Of a DNA stretch of 64,000 nt, positions 47,868 through 59,193 are shown piece by piece; the stretch's first letter is position 1, and each line of letters begins with the position of its first letter. This DNA is from Ampullaceana balthica (lineage: Eukaryota; Mollusca; Gastropoda; Lymnaeidae). The notes below the pieces were generated by a model. That model worked only from the letters and a program-made list of their open reading frames with translations. It did not search any database and was not told where the DNA came from. The DNA lies in assembly GCA_944989445.1 (NCBI GenBank), contig CALYLW010000983.1, forward strand, positions 62,001-126,000, given 5' to 3'. Position numbers and translations under genes: made by a program.

Positions 47868-50800
47868 CTTGATTATATCATTCTGTGTTGATTGTGTAGA
47901 GGGCTGTATGCAGAGGTAGTACCTTTGACGGTTTGACAGCTGCACCATCATGTGGTCAGGCTCACTGGTCCTCGCCAATATCTTGAAACTCTCACGTGTG
48001 GCTCTCAGTGCCACACCCCGGGCAACTGTCTCAGCTGACCGGCTAAACCGCGTTAGGGGGTGGTGCTGACACGGCACCACTGGGTGTATGACTTCCAAGT
48101 TAAAGCACTTGCCAGGGCGGACGAGATCAAATGCGAACTCAACGGCTACATGTCCGCGATCAAGGCGGGCCACCGATAAAGAGGAAACCGGCTGTGATCA
48201 AGCTTGGAGAGGGATGGGCGCCGCCAAGCATTTTCTGCCCTAGACACACCACATGACTGTAATACTAACTCAACACATACCGGCTTGGCCGTCGCCCGGG
48301 TTAACAAGGGCCGCGTCTACCACTGCACACCAGGGTGGGGACGAAAATTGTATTACTGGTGCACCACAAGCAACTCCCATTTTCAACCTCAAAATAAGAG
48401 ACGACGTAATTATTGGCACATGGAATGTAAGAACCCTACATGCTACAGGAAAAGTGAAAAAATTGACGCATGAAATGGGTCGATACCAATGGAATTTCAT
48501 CGGACTATGTGAGACCCGATGGAAAAGCTTTGGTGAACTCTCAACAGAGGAAGGACACAAGAGCTACTTCAGCGACAGGGAGACATGAACATGGAGTTGG
48601 ATTCATCCTCCATAAAAATATAACAAACTTGTCATTGGATGTCGCCCTGTCTCCAGCCGCAACAGCACCATTCGGCTGAAAGCCACACCCTTTAATATCA
48701 CAATTATACAGATATATGCTCCTACAACCAGCCATGATGACAGCGAAGTAGAGGCCTTCTATGACCAAGTACAGGACATCTTGGATTAAACACCAAGGAA
48801 ATACATTATCTTCGTCCAAGGAGACTGGAACGCGAAGATTGAAGTAGATGTATGGACCAACTGGCAGATACTAGCGGACGCTGTTGCAATGATCTGACCA
48901 ATGATAGAGGACTTCGTCTCTTGGAATTTGCAAGATATAATAACCTCCTGCTAGCTAACACAATTGACCAACATAAAAAATCCAGAAGATGGACTGGCAT
49001 AGCCCCGACGGGGAACATAGTAACTAGATAGATTACATACTGGTCAGAAAACAAACGATTCAAATCGTGTATTAAAACAGCTAGAACTAGAAGTTTCCAT
49101 GGAGCAGATATCGGCAGTGAACATAATCTGGTGTTGATGACCTTCCATCTCCACCTGAAAAAAGATAGCAAAACAAGGCAATCCACGATTACGCTTTGAC
49201 CTGGACAAACTTAAAGACCCAGATATCGCAGAAGTCTTTTGGACAACCATTAGAGGAAAATTTGCTCCACTCACCACACTATATGAGTCAGAAACGGACA
49301 TGGACATAGACCTAGTCACTGATACCTTCAATACCACAATAATTGAAGAAGCAAAAGAAATACTTGGTAAGAAGCGAGAAATTAAAATGGGTCTCCTCTA
49401 ATATTCTGGAACTATGTGATGAAAGAAGAAAACTTAAGAGAGTAAAGAATACTGCAGAAGGAGCACCCAGATACAAAGAAATCAATAAAAAGATCAGGAA
49501 ATATATGGTAAAAGCAAAAAAGGAATGGATAGAACAACAATGCTCTGACATCGATGAAAATCTACTAAGGAACAATTCAAGAAAGGCTTACGAAATTGTT
49601 AAAGGGTTGACATCCACCAAACAATTTCGTATCTCAACCATACAAGATAAATCCGCAAAATGTATCACAGAAGAACAAGAAATTCTAAGAAGATGGACCA
49701 AATACTGTTCTGAGCTGTACAATGAAGACTCCAAAGGCGATGCGTCAGTGTTCAACTGCCCAAAGTCAACAAACACAGACATGCATTATATTCTCCGCGA
49801 CGAGGTGGAGCTGGCTGTAGAAAAATTGAAGAAGGGGAAATCAGCTGGAGCGGACAACATTCCGGGCGAACTTATTCAATCAGGAGGTGACCCCGTAATA
49901 AACATCCTAACTAACATTTGCAACAAGATCTGGCAGACATGAAAATGACCAACCCCCTGGACGCAATCGCTGGTTATCACGCTCCCAAAAAAGGGTAATC
50001 TACAGATGTGACATAACTACCGCACAATCAGCCTGATTATTCACCCCAGCAAAGTAATGCTTATGATTATACTGAACAGACTGTAACGACAAGCAGAGCA
50101 AATCATTTCAGAAGAGCAGGCGGGCTTCGGAGCAGGAAGAAGCACAACGGAGCAAATCTTTAACCTGCGAGTTTTCTGTGAAAAACATATCCAACACCAG
50201 AGTAACCTCTATCATGTCTTTATAGACTTTAAAAAAGCATAAGACAGATTGTGGCATGTGGCACTGTGGGCACCTATGCACAAATTCAACATACATGCAA
50301 ACCTCATTGAGTTGATCAAGAGCCTTTACAACGGAGCAACCAGCGCAGTACTCTTCAACAGCAAGCTGGGAGATTGGTTCAAGACCACTGTTGGTTTAAG
50401 ACAAGGATTTCTACTTTCCCCCATCCTCTTCAACCTGTTCCTTGAAAGGATCATGACAGATGTGCTAGAAGGCCATGTCGGAACAGTCAGCATCGGAGGA
50501 GAAGTATAACCAACCTACGCTTCGACGATGACATTGACGGCCTAGCTGGTAGCGATGACGAACTAAAAGAATTCCTCTCAGAGCTAGAGAAAACAGCAAA
50601 GGCGTACGGCATAGAAATCAATGCAGAAAAGACCAATGTCATGGCAAATAGTAAATTCACAATTGAGATTCGGATAAACGGGCAAAAACTAGAAGAAGTC
50701 TCCACCTTCAAATATCTAGGGGCCATAATATCCAAAGAAGCCTCAAAGCCAGAAATTCTTGCCAGAGTAGCCCAAACAATGGCAGCATTGAGCAAGTTAA

Positions 50801-51322
50801 AGCACATCTGGCAAAGTAAGAAGCCCTCCCTGAGAACAAAGATCCGGCTAATGCGCTCTCTGGCGATGTCGGTGTTTTTGTATGGTTGTGAGGCTTGGAC
50901 GCTCACTGCAGACCTCCAAAGAATAATCAATGCGCTAGAGATGAGATGTTTGAGAAAGATATTGAATATCTCCTAGACAGCGCACATCACAAACGAAGTA
51001 GTCCGCAACACAATAAGTACTGTCATTGGCCCCTATGAGGACCTACTCACATCAATTAAGAAGAGGAAATTACGATGGTACGGACACGTGACAAGAACTG
51101 GAGGTCTCGCAAAAACTATATTGCAAGGCATAGTCCAGGGAGGAAGTAAAAGAGGCAGACAAAAGAAGAGATGGAAGGACGATATCAAAGAGTAGACCGG
51201 CCTGTTATTCAGCGACTCTCAAAGGGTAGCACAGGACCGGGACAAATGGCTTGTGTTAGTGAGCAGTTCACGATGGTGCCCCAACGACCCCAAAACGGGT
51301 TAAGGGATAGGTCAAGTTCAAG
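47868..51322 (+). mobile_element. RTE/BovB-like LINE inserted into the Gypsy copy
   Basis: A GC-richer 5' region (about 47,900-48,380) leads into an endonuclease-RT frame ending near 51,320. Gag sequence of the second Gypsy copy flanks it on both sides, so it was inserted there; about 100 bp of gag are missing at the junction. No clear target duplication was found. The 5' region shares a block with the LINE at 61.5 kb. Confidence 0.75.
48390..51250 (+). pseudogene. LINE endonuclease-reverse transcriptase, heavily broken
   Basis: The endonuclease (CFDP2-like) begins at VIIGTWNVRTLHATGK (about 48,405), with GLCETRWKSFGELST, HGVGFILHK, WHSPDGE and IDYILVRK following in changing frames. The RT linker is open at 49,343-49,942 and includes LKKGKSAGADNIPGELIQSG. 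Then come GRSTTEQIFNLRVF, HVFIDFKKA, TVGLRQGFLLSPILFNLFLE (50,249-50,509) and the catalytic box near 50,520. There the usual A-D-D appears as FDDDID, a substitution beside the two catalytic aspartates. The C terminus has FKYLGAIIS, FLYGCEAWTL, EMRCLRKIL and a KRKLRWYGHV-like word. More than ten stops or shifts mark it as dead. Confidence 0.85.
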
Positions 51323-51700
51323 TGTTGACTTTTCATTTGCGTCACTACCAGGATTGTAACCTTTGCTCTGTAGCTAAATTTTTAGTTTTAATTTGTCATT
51401 TTCAAGTTGTTCAACTTCTCTTCTTGCAATTATTTCTTCTCTTTCAATTATTTGCTTTTGCTTCTCTTCTTCGTTAACTTAATTTTGCTTATCTTCTTCT
51501 TTGGCTTCTTTTTGCTTTTGCTTTTCTTTAATTTCTGCATCTTTGACTTTCTTTTCGACGAAATCTTTCATTTCTGTTCTGGTTAATCCAAATTCTTTAG
51601 CTATGGCATTAAATTCTTTGTAATAATCAATGATTTATGGAATTATATGAGTCAAGCAATTCAGTAATAAAAGTAATGCATCAATATTATTATTATGTGT
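51323..51700 (-). pseudogene. Second Gypsy copy, gag 5' part
   Basis: The minus strand resumes the gag Lys/Glu-rich coiled coil (complement of the TTCTCTTTCAATTATTTGC-type words at 51,430-51,570) and its start near 51,640. Beyond, to about 52,130, the non-coding leader is still alignable: TCCATTAATCC and the GCTCCCTTAGATTGACAAAA segment at about 51,878. Confidence 0.75.
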
Positions 51701-52630
51701 CTTTGTAATAATATATATATATATATATCAATGAATAAATCATGCAAAAGAGAAAATCTTACATTTAAAATATGTTAACACTAATCAAGTGACAAATGTA
51801 AACCATTAACTTTTATTTTGAAAAATGGGGCAGCAAAATATCCATTCATATGATCTAAAGTATACTATATATATATGCTCCCTTAGATTGACAAAACACA
51901 TTCGATGGTCAAAGGTTTTGAATTAAACAATCCACTTAGTCAAATCTTCCGATTTCCAAAATTTAGAGTAGCTTTAGTTCAATCCATTAATCCAAATGTC
52001 AATTCTCACTATTCTCATACAATGAATGAATATAAATTCAGTTATTCTCTTTATTTCGAATTTACTAATGTTATTAATTGTTTTCTGTCACACATATGTC
52101 CTTGATTCACGATTCCCTGATTTAAACAGTTGTCCATAGCTTCAATAATTCAAATGTTTTTTTTTAAATATTTTATTTTAGTTAATCCATGTCATACCAC
52201 TACGACTGTAGAACCGACTAGTGTGTAGTAGTACTAGGCTCGTGCGACTTAGATACCGTCAATGTGTGCCTTCAACATTCATGTAACCAACAGTTTATGT
52301 GTAGGGTGGTGTAGTTTAACCAGTGTTAGTGCTGACAGCATTGAGTTCAACTGTTATATTGGCACATTCCTTGTATTTCATAAACCTCTAAAAAGTTCAT
52401 ATAATTGTTGCATGCAGCCTTTAATCTTCCAAAATTACGATGGTTGACAAAAGTTCTTCCTTTAATGAACAATCTCCGTTTTGAATACGAAATAAACAAT
52501 GCCACCATGAAGTTCATGACCATGGTTCTTTATCGTGTCCACAGCACGATCTTGATATGATATCTCTATTACTATTACACAGATAATGAGTAGGCTTACA
52601 TTATTCTATTAACAACTTTATATAGCTGAG

Positions 52631-52755
52631 CTATAGACATTTGAACTTGAGAAACATCTGCCGTAATGCTAGTACCCTTTTCAGAAAAGTGTTGTGAACA
52701 AAAGTAAAAGGTAACTAGCATTACGGCAGATGTATCTTAAGTTAAAATATCTATA
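52631..52755. repeat. Long hairpin (inverted repeat with short loop)
   Basis: ACATCTGCCGTAATGCTAGT at 52,654-52,673 is exactly inverted at 52,714-52,733. The arms extend outward imperfectly to CTATAGACATTTGAACTTGA and its inverse, giving about 50 paired positions around a loop of about 40 nt. It lies in the leader of the second Gypsy copy and is absent from the first, so it was probably inserted later as a small palindromic MITE. Confidence 0.8.
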
Positions 52756-52846
52756 GTTCAGAACATTTCAGAAAATTGTTTTGAACAAATGTAAATATTC
52801 ACGTGTTAACCTTCCGCCATTTTGTTTTCTTCTGATACCAAATTTA

Positions 52847-53124
52847 TGTCACACATCACTCTTTTTTAATGTTAGTAGGCGTTATCAAATAATAACATTT
52901 CTCATACAATGATTCCTTGAAACACTTAATGTCAATAAAATGAACTTTAATACTGGAATATCCAACGATTATACAAATCACTATGTACAAGAATCAATTT
53001 TAAGTTTCACATAGTGGATACATTTCAACACATTCAACCATCTTGTCTATCTCTCGAGCCTTCTCTCACGCATATCTCACGGGACCTTTCTCTATATCCT
53101 CAATCTCGTGATTCTCACGTGACA
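52847..53124 (-). repeat. LTR of the second Gypsy copy
   Basis: The minus strand starts TGTCACGTGAGAATCACG at 53,124 and runs to TGACA at 52,847, 278 bp, the same length as the LTRs at 42.4 and 46.0 kb. Sequence is strongly diverged but word order is kept (CTTGTACA, TTTATTGACA, GCCTACTAAC). A primer-site-like TTGGTATCAGAAG follows on the minus strand. The opposite LTR of this copy was not found, so it is truncated on the left. Confidence 0.75.
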
Positions 53125-53184
53125 CCTTCGATACTTCAAAGGGATCACATACAACGTAAAATCTTGTTGCATGATATGATACGA

Positions 53185-53747
53185 CTAGCGTTTGAAGGGC
53201 GCCTACGGCACCCACTTTATTAAAAAGCCCAATTAACTTATCCTTGTTTGATAAATACGAAATATTAAACTTCCTGATATGTACAAAAATTATTTTATAC
53301 TAATAGATCTTCAAATCCTCTTTTTGCATCGTTCCCTTTTCCAAAATGAAAATATAAGCTAAAACAATGTCGTAATATAATATTTTACGGCGAGAAACAC
53401 TACATGCTATTATAACTGCTATGGACTGTTGTACTATATTAAAATATAAGCTCAAACAATGATGTTATAGCGTTACGGTTCCATCCAGTGAGTGAGTGAC
53501 TTGGGCTATTATATTGTTTATTCTTTATTTAACTTATTATCTCAAAATGATCCCTTTACTTTGCTAAATATTGTTCTCTTGTACGATACCAAACCGTATA
53601 TCATTTCTAATAACAATAAGCATATATATATATTTACGGTCAATTATTGCTGACTGTATGCTTAACGCCAAGGGACATCACTCCGCTTTTTAAAAATTGG
53701 ATAATGATTTTGGTTTTCCAGATTAACATTAAACACCCTCCACAATG
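53185..53747 (-). mobile_element. Helitron fragment, 3' end intact
   Basis: The minus strand ends GGGTGCCGTAGGCGCCC, TTCAAACG, CTAG at 53,185, then a host T: a perfect Helitron 3' layout. Upstream are the family words CGTATTTATCAAACAAGG, GGGAACGATGCAAAAAGAGG and CTCGCCGTAAAATATTA. The rest up to 53,747 is partly family sequence (TTTTGGTTTTCCAGATTAAC); no 5' TC end was seen. Confidence 0.7.
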
Positions 53748-54102
53748 TCCTATATAATAAAAGGCAAGTTTCTGTCCGTTCTGTCCCGTCATCTATAGCG
53801 ATTGGTCACTCAAACACATATGTCTCATACGGCCAATCATATTGAATACGTTTACACCATTTAAGCAGACGTTCAAAACGAGTTTTTTTTGGTGCAGTAT
53901 TTCTTCCAAGACTATATTTTGAGTTATGCGCGTTGGAATTTATAGCGAAAAGCTCTGTTTTTACGAGTTATTTATTTAAACTATAATGAATATTATTTTT
54001 TACGCGATGCACATGTAATGCCGGTCGAGACGGCTGTTGTAGGGGAGTTACAACATGCCACCGAACGGTGGCGGAGCGTCCTTAGACGGGCTTTGTTGCT
54101 CG
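53748..54102 (+). mobile_element. Short non-autonomous Helitron
   Basis: Starts TCCTATATAATAAAAGG, identical to the 5' end of the Helitron at 22,691, and shares the following TCTGTCC and ATTGGTCACTCAAACACATA words. It ends CGTCCTTAGACGGG, CTTTGTTG, CTCG, where the last word is a one-base change from CTAG. At 355 bp it lacks the (CAA)n centre. Confidence 0.7.
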
Positions 54103-54840
54103 TTATTAATAATTGAACAATTTCATGCGGACGTTCATGCGGCAGTCCTCAGTAAATTAGACCTGTACTCTACACTGTGTTGGTCCCGTAGCAATGGCCG
54201 GTCGAAGTAGGAAAATCCACATCCACCCTTCTTCGGGTGGAAACTCCCTTGAGAGGCAGATTAAACCGCTTAGCGCGAGCCCCTCTTCCCAGGCGGCCCC
54301 CTCTCTTAGGGGACCGCCCCGGGGGTGCCCCCGCCGGCCGGCCCACCTCGATGGAGGTGGGAGGGTTGTCGGGGGATTCCCCGGGGGGGATTATAAGAGT
54401 TTTAGTATCACAGGGTCTTTGATACCATCTCAAATGACACATGCGGACGTTCGATAAGAGTTATTTTTGGTGCAGTTATTTGGTGCGCTGCTTTCTAACA
54501 TTTCTCGCCGTAAAAAGATAGTATATGACATCATTGATTTAGCTCATATTTTAAATTTGGAAAAGGGAACGATGTAAAAAGAGTATTTGAGGATTGTTAA
54601 TTATGAAATACTTTCTGTACATTTCAGGAAATTTAATATATCGTATTTAGTTAGCTGGCACTCCAGCACAACACCCTCAATTATCACTGACTCACTCATT
54701 CCATAACGCTCAAAGCACACTATGATTAAATAAACTAGCGCTGGCAGCACTGTTTTACAACACAAATGCTGACATCAAAGGTTCGTGCGTTGTTTTGTTA
54801 ATGTAAATCTGGAAACCAAAATGATTATGATTTTTTTTTA
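54103..54840 (+). mobile_element. Helitron-family sequence, interrupted
   Basis: Around the insert at 54,137-54,439 run the family blocks GCGGACGTTC, GAGTTATTTTTGGTGCAG, GTGCGCTGCTTTCTAAC, CTCGCCGTAAAA, GGGAACGATGTAAAAAGAG and TACATTTCAGGAAATTTAAT. From about 54,740 to 54,830 the sequence is the inverse of a block at about 61,110-61,200. Confidence 0.6.
54137..54439. mobile_element. GC-rich insert with 13-bp direct repeats
   Basis: CATGCGGACGTTC stands on both sides (54,124-54,136 and 54,440-54,452), and the flanks join into continuous Helitron-family sequence. The 303-bp insert is therefore foreign. Its centre (about 54,225-54,400) is very GC-rich in an AT-rich genome and full of short inverted repeats (CACCC-TTCT-TCGGGTGG, CCCCTCTCTTAGGGG, CACCTCGATGGAGGTG, GGGGGATTCCCCGGGG). 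A 13-bp duplication suggests target-primed insertion as for SINEs, but no A or B box or poly(A) tail was found. The element type is unknown. Confidence 0.55.
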
Positions 54841-55059
54841 AAAGCATAGTGATGTCACACCCATAACGTTTACTGTTATTGTTAGGTTATCTTTCACAAT
54901 CTGAAACATACGCATCATTAAAATTCTGTATATATATTTATTGATTTCAAATATCCTCTAAAATATCTTCGTAAGTACCAGAACAATAATTAACTTTTAC
55001 ATATATTTAACTATTTTCGTATTCATTATTTTGGACTGTAGAAAAACTAAGGGAGTTGG

Positions 55060-55310
55060 CGAAGATCCAATGGAAAGGAAGCGCAGGTTAGCAAGAGAAC
55101 GTCAAGCAAGATGTCGGGCTAAACAATCTCAGGAAACCCTCGCTTAAATTAATGCTGAAAAACGACGAAAATTAAAGCTGGAAACTGAAGAGAAGGCACG
55201 CTGAGAAGCAAATGCAGTTCACAAAACAATCAAATTGCTCTTCAAAGCGTTGAGGAGGCAGCTACACGTCGAAAAGCTCATTCCGAATGTGCTATATAAG
55301 TACCATGGTA
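55060..55310 (+). pseudogene. Duplicated start of the Helitron protein
   Basis: ERKRRLARERQARC and the Glu/Lys/Ala-rich stretch after it repeat the protein start at 55,957, with an early stop (TAA at about 55,145) and an abrupt end near 55,300. It is a tandem partial copy. Confidence 0.75.
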
Positions 55311-55956
55311 GTGAATGAACACTACGTGTTAAAAAAAAATTAAATATGTGTTAAGCTGAAAAATATTGGCAAATGCGAAACAATCACAGTTACCATTTAA
55401 ATAATTTTCAATATTGATTCAAAGTTTCTGACAATTATTTCGATTTTTTTCAATTATTTAAAAAATAGTGATTTTAATCACTCATATTGTGAGTAGAATT
55501 CTGAGTAGAAGTAAAATAACGTGACATTCGAAAGAAAAACGTTGAAATTTATTGATATTTTATTTTAGATTAACATCAATTACTTATCAATTTCAAGGAC
55601 ATTTTCATTTGTTATATAATCAAATACATAAAAAGTTTCAAAGTATATATGATGATATAGTTGGAAACAGCCAGTTTTTTACTGCCTCTCAGTGTGAAAT
55701 AACTAAATGACGTGGGAGGCTTCGTAAAATTTTCCAATACCCAGTCCTTAACTTTTACTGTTATTTTAAAGGTTATCTTTCACAATCTAAATCATACACA
55801 TCATTGAAATTCTGCATATATATTAATTGATTTCAAATATCCTCTAAAATATCTTCGTAAGTACCAGAACTATAATTAACTTTTATTTATATTTAACTAT
55901 TTTCGTATTCGTTATTTTGTAATGTAGAAACACTATGGAAGTGGGCGAAAAAACCA

Positions 55957-56508
55957 ATGGAAAGGAAGCGTAGGATAGCAAGAGAACGTCAAGCAAGATG
56001 GCAGGCTCAACAATCTCAGGAAACCCTCGCTAAAATTAATGCTGCAAAACGAAAAAAATTAGTGCTGGAAACTGAAGAGCAGGCAGCTGAACGTCGAGAA
56101 GCAAATGCATCTTCACAACGTAATCGAATTGCACTTCAACCCGATCTGGAGGCAGCTACATGTCGAAAAGCTCATGCCGCATTTGAACGTAATCGGATTA
56201 CACTTCAAACAAATGAGGAGGCAGCGGCACGTCGAGAAGCATACCCCGCTTCACAGCATCATCGAGTTGCGCTTGAAACTCCATCACAAAAGCAAACACG
56301 TCTAAATGCAAACTCAGCATCATATCAGCAAGCTCAAGAACGCATTAGTCAAGCAATTCAAGATGTTGAAAGCAACTTCGATGAGGCAAATGATGATCAA
56401 CAACACTGCGAACCTTTTGATACAATGTGTCAAATTTGTTCCTCTCGAAATTTTGCTGCAGAGCCGCCGGCAGACAGGAAATTCACAAGCTGTTGCAGGA
56501 AGTGTTGA
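55957..56508 (+). pseudogene. Helitron protein N-terminal region
   Basis: An open frame of 183 codons starts at MERKRRIARERQARWQAQQS. It is made of a repeated, highly charged helical unit (A..RR.A.A..RNRI.L....EEAA, about 25 residues, three to four copies) and then a Cys-containing segment (CQICSSRNF ... CCRKC) that may bind zinc. Helitron proteins commonly begin with such a basic, repeat-bearing region and a Cys cluster before the Rep domain. The frame is lost right after the last Cys. What follows carries on in other frames. Confidence 0.7.
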
Positions 56509-56679
56509 GTCAAATTGCCAAAGCCTACGAATGTTGGCGGAACTGTACAGCGAAATCCTACGTTTCTACAACAGCTTCTCTCTGATCATATTCTACTGCC
56601 ATATCCTACGTTTCTACAACAGCTTATCTCTGATCCAAATCATCCACAGTATAAACATTTAACATTTTCGCTATAAGAT

Positions 56680-58680
56680 CCGCTCATACCACAATGCCAT
56701 TTCTTAAGCATCAATTGGTGCAAAAATCATCGATTTTCCAGGACGCGGTCCTTATGTCTTCAAAATTCACGGCCAGACACGTCACCAAACATCCCATACT
56801 CTGTCAGTCAACGATACAGCACCACAATATGCTCAATTTTATGTGCTTGATACTATAACTCAAGCAACTGACGTTCGTCAGCAGCATCATGCAAACGAGG
56901 ATTGCCGACAGGAAATTATGTATCAGCTTGATCGCTTTTTCCGCGACAACAATCGGCTCGCACAATGCTACCAGCTAATGCATGAGATCGAGACACGAGA
57001 AGCACAGAATGCCACTCAATTAGGACTTAACATTCCTACTGTTTCGACGGCCTTTTATCGCGATCGACAATCTGATCAGAGGCGATACAATGCACCGACA
57101 TCCAATGAGATCGCTATGGTCTTTGTGAATGAGTACGGAGAACCTCCCTTCGAGAGAGACATACACATCTATCCAAAATAATCCTCAAGATCCAAATCAA
57201 GCCTTCATCAAATTACATATTTTAAGCCCTAGTAATAACTTACGCGATCATGTTTCCGTACAGCGAGGCAGGGTGGCAGCCATATTGGCAATGCGAGTCA
57301 TACGAAGGTTGAACTCTCGCAGAAAAGCGTAGGAATGTCAGCATGTTTCAGTACAAAGCTGCTCTCATAGCAATTCGCGATGACATCAGTCCGATTATGA
57401 GCGCCGGAACAGTGGTTGGTAGATTTTTACCTTCAAGTAGAAGCCAACAATATCAACTTAATCAGGCAGAATCAGAAGCGCCTACGAACAGAGCAATATC
57501 AAGGACTGACTGATCATATGGATAACTAAGCGGAGAATCAGAATGTTGCAGCATGCGTGTCTATCATCCTTCCATCGTCATTCGAAGGCTTACCGCGTAA
57601 CATGAGAGAGAGATGCTGAGACGCAATGTCAATTTTGGCAAAGTGGGGAGCACCTGATGTCTTCATCACATTTACGGCAAATTCAAGCTGGCCAGAGATC
57701 GTCGCCAACCTGCGACCTGTAGAGCAAACATGCGATCGTCCCTATTTATTAGCAAGAGTGTTCAAACTGAAGCTTGATTCGTTGATGGAGGACATTACAA
57801 AGCATGGAATCTTCGGACAATGTCTCGCTTTTGTGTACAGCATTGAGTTCCAGAAACGTGGCCTCCCACACGCTCACATCTTGGTAACATTGAGAGCGGA
57901 GAATAAATTTACTATGGCGCACATAATTGATCAATACGTCAGCGCTGAAATTCCCCCAGAATCAAGTCCGCGACTTCGGGAAATAGTCACGCTATGTATG
58001 ATGCATGGTCCGTGTGGCTCTGCCAACTTACAAGCACCATGTATGGTCAATGGAAGTTGCAGTAAAACTTTCCCAAAATAATTCAATGCCAACACAATTC
58101 CAAACGCAAGTGATTATCCATTATATCGTCGTTGAAAAAATGAGCACGCAACAGTCAGAGGCGTGCAAATGGACAGTCACAATGTCGGTCCCTACAAACC
58201 CAATTTGACTCTCAAATATAACGCACACAAGGCTTTGATTTCATTAACATATCCATCAGATCAGATGGAAATCCAGAATTGCGATACGATGAACTTTCCA
58301 ATTATATAAGTTGTCGTTACGTTAGCGCTCCGGAAACGATGTGGAGATTGCGAGAGTCACCAATGCATGATCGCAGTCATGCCATGATGCGTCTCAACGT
58401 TCACTTGCCAAATCAACAAACGGTCGTATTCGAAGCTGGGCAAGAAGAGGAGGCGCTCTTAGCGGCAAAAACTGGCAAAACTAAACTCGAGCAATGGTTT
58501 AGTCTCAACGAGAATGATGAGGAAGCAAGACAGTGGCTTTACACGGATATACCCTACCATTACACGTATATACCCTACCATTACACTTATATACCCTACC
58601 ATTACACTTTCACAAAAGGTCATTGGCAACAACGCAAGAGGGGAGGGAACAATGTGGTAGCGCGTATGTATACGGTCTGA
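56680..58680 (+). pseudogene. Helitron Rep (HUH nuclease) domain, broken
   Basis: This part would nick and join single-stranded DNA during rolling-circle transposition. PGRGPYVFKIHGQTRHQ (about 56,740) and the frame at 56,843-57,181 (YVLDTI, RDIHIYPK) form the region ahead of Rep. A deletion lies near 57,230. The frame at 57,626-58,081 has SILAKWGAPDVFITFTANSS, GQCLAFVYSIEFQKRGLPHA and HILVTL. The H-x-H of HAHIL is the HUH metal site. CMMHGPCG and CSKTFPK follow. The frame at 58,279-58,680 has YDELSNYISCRYVSAPETMW with the tyrosine region. Near its end IPYHYTY occurs three times because a 21-bp unit is triplicated (58,547-58,609). Confidence 0.85.
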
Positions 58681-59193
58681 ATTAAGGATGAAGAGCGATT
58701 CTTTTTACGAATGCTTCTTCTTCACGTGTGTGGAGCTACCAGCTTTGAATTTTTGCGAACGGTTTATGGTGTTGTTTATGAGACATATAAGGCAGCAATA
58801 TCGGCACGATGATTACTTGAGTCTGACGACGAATGGGCAAATTGTTTGAGAGATGGAGCCACATACCTTATGCCAAAGCAATTACGCGAGATGTTCACTT
58901 ATAACTGCGTATTTTGTGTCCCTGCTGATGCTCCAAAATAGTGTGAAGTTCATCTACCGGACATGATTATTGACTACGCGTGACTTGACTCAGAGCCCAT
59001 ATCTCTCAACATCAATGCCATCTTCAAGCAGCACGGCAAATCATGTATCAAATTCAAACTACCAGAGCCCACTTGAAAATTTACTGACGACTCTCCGGCG
59101 TACAATGCTGTCGAAGAGGCGCGAGAGGGAGCAGGGCGAATTGCACTTCTCAACGACCAACAGCTCAGTGCATTTAATTAAATAATTGCAGCA

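Noticed and set aside
54194..54457. Pro/Gly/Arg-rich open frames on both strands
   Set aside because: They come from the GC-rich insert. Overlapping frames on both strands and no motif point to composition rather than coding.
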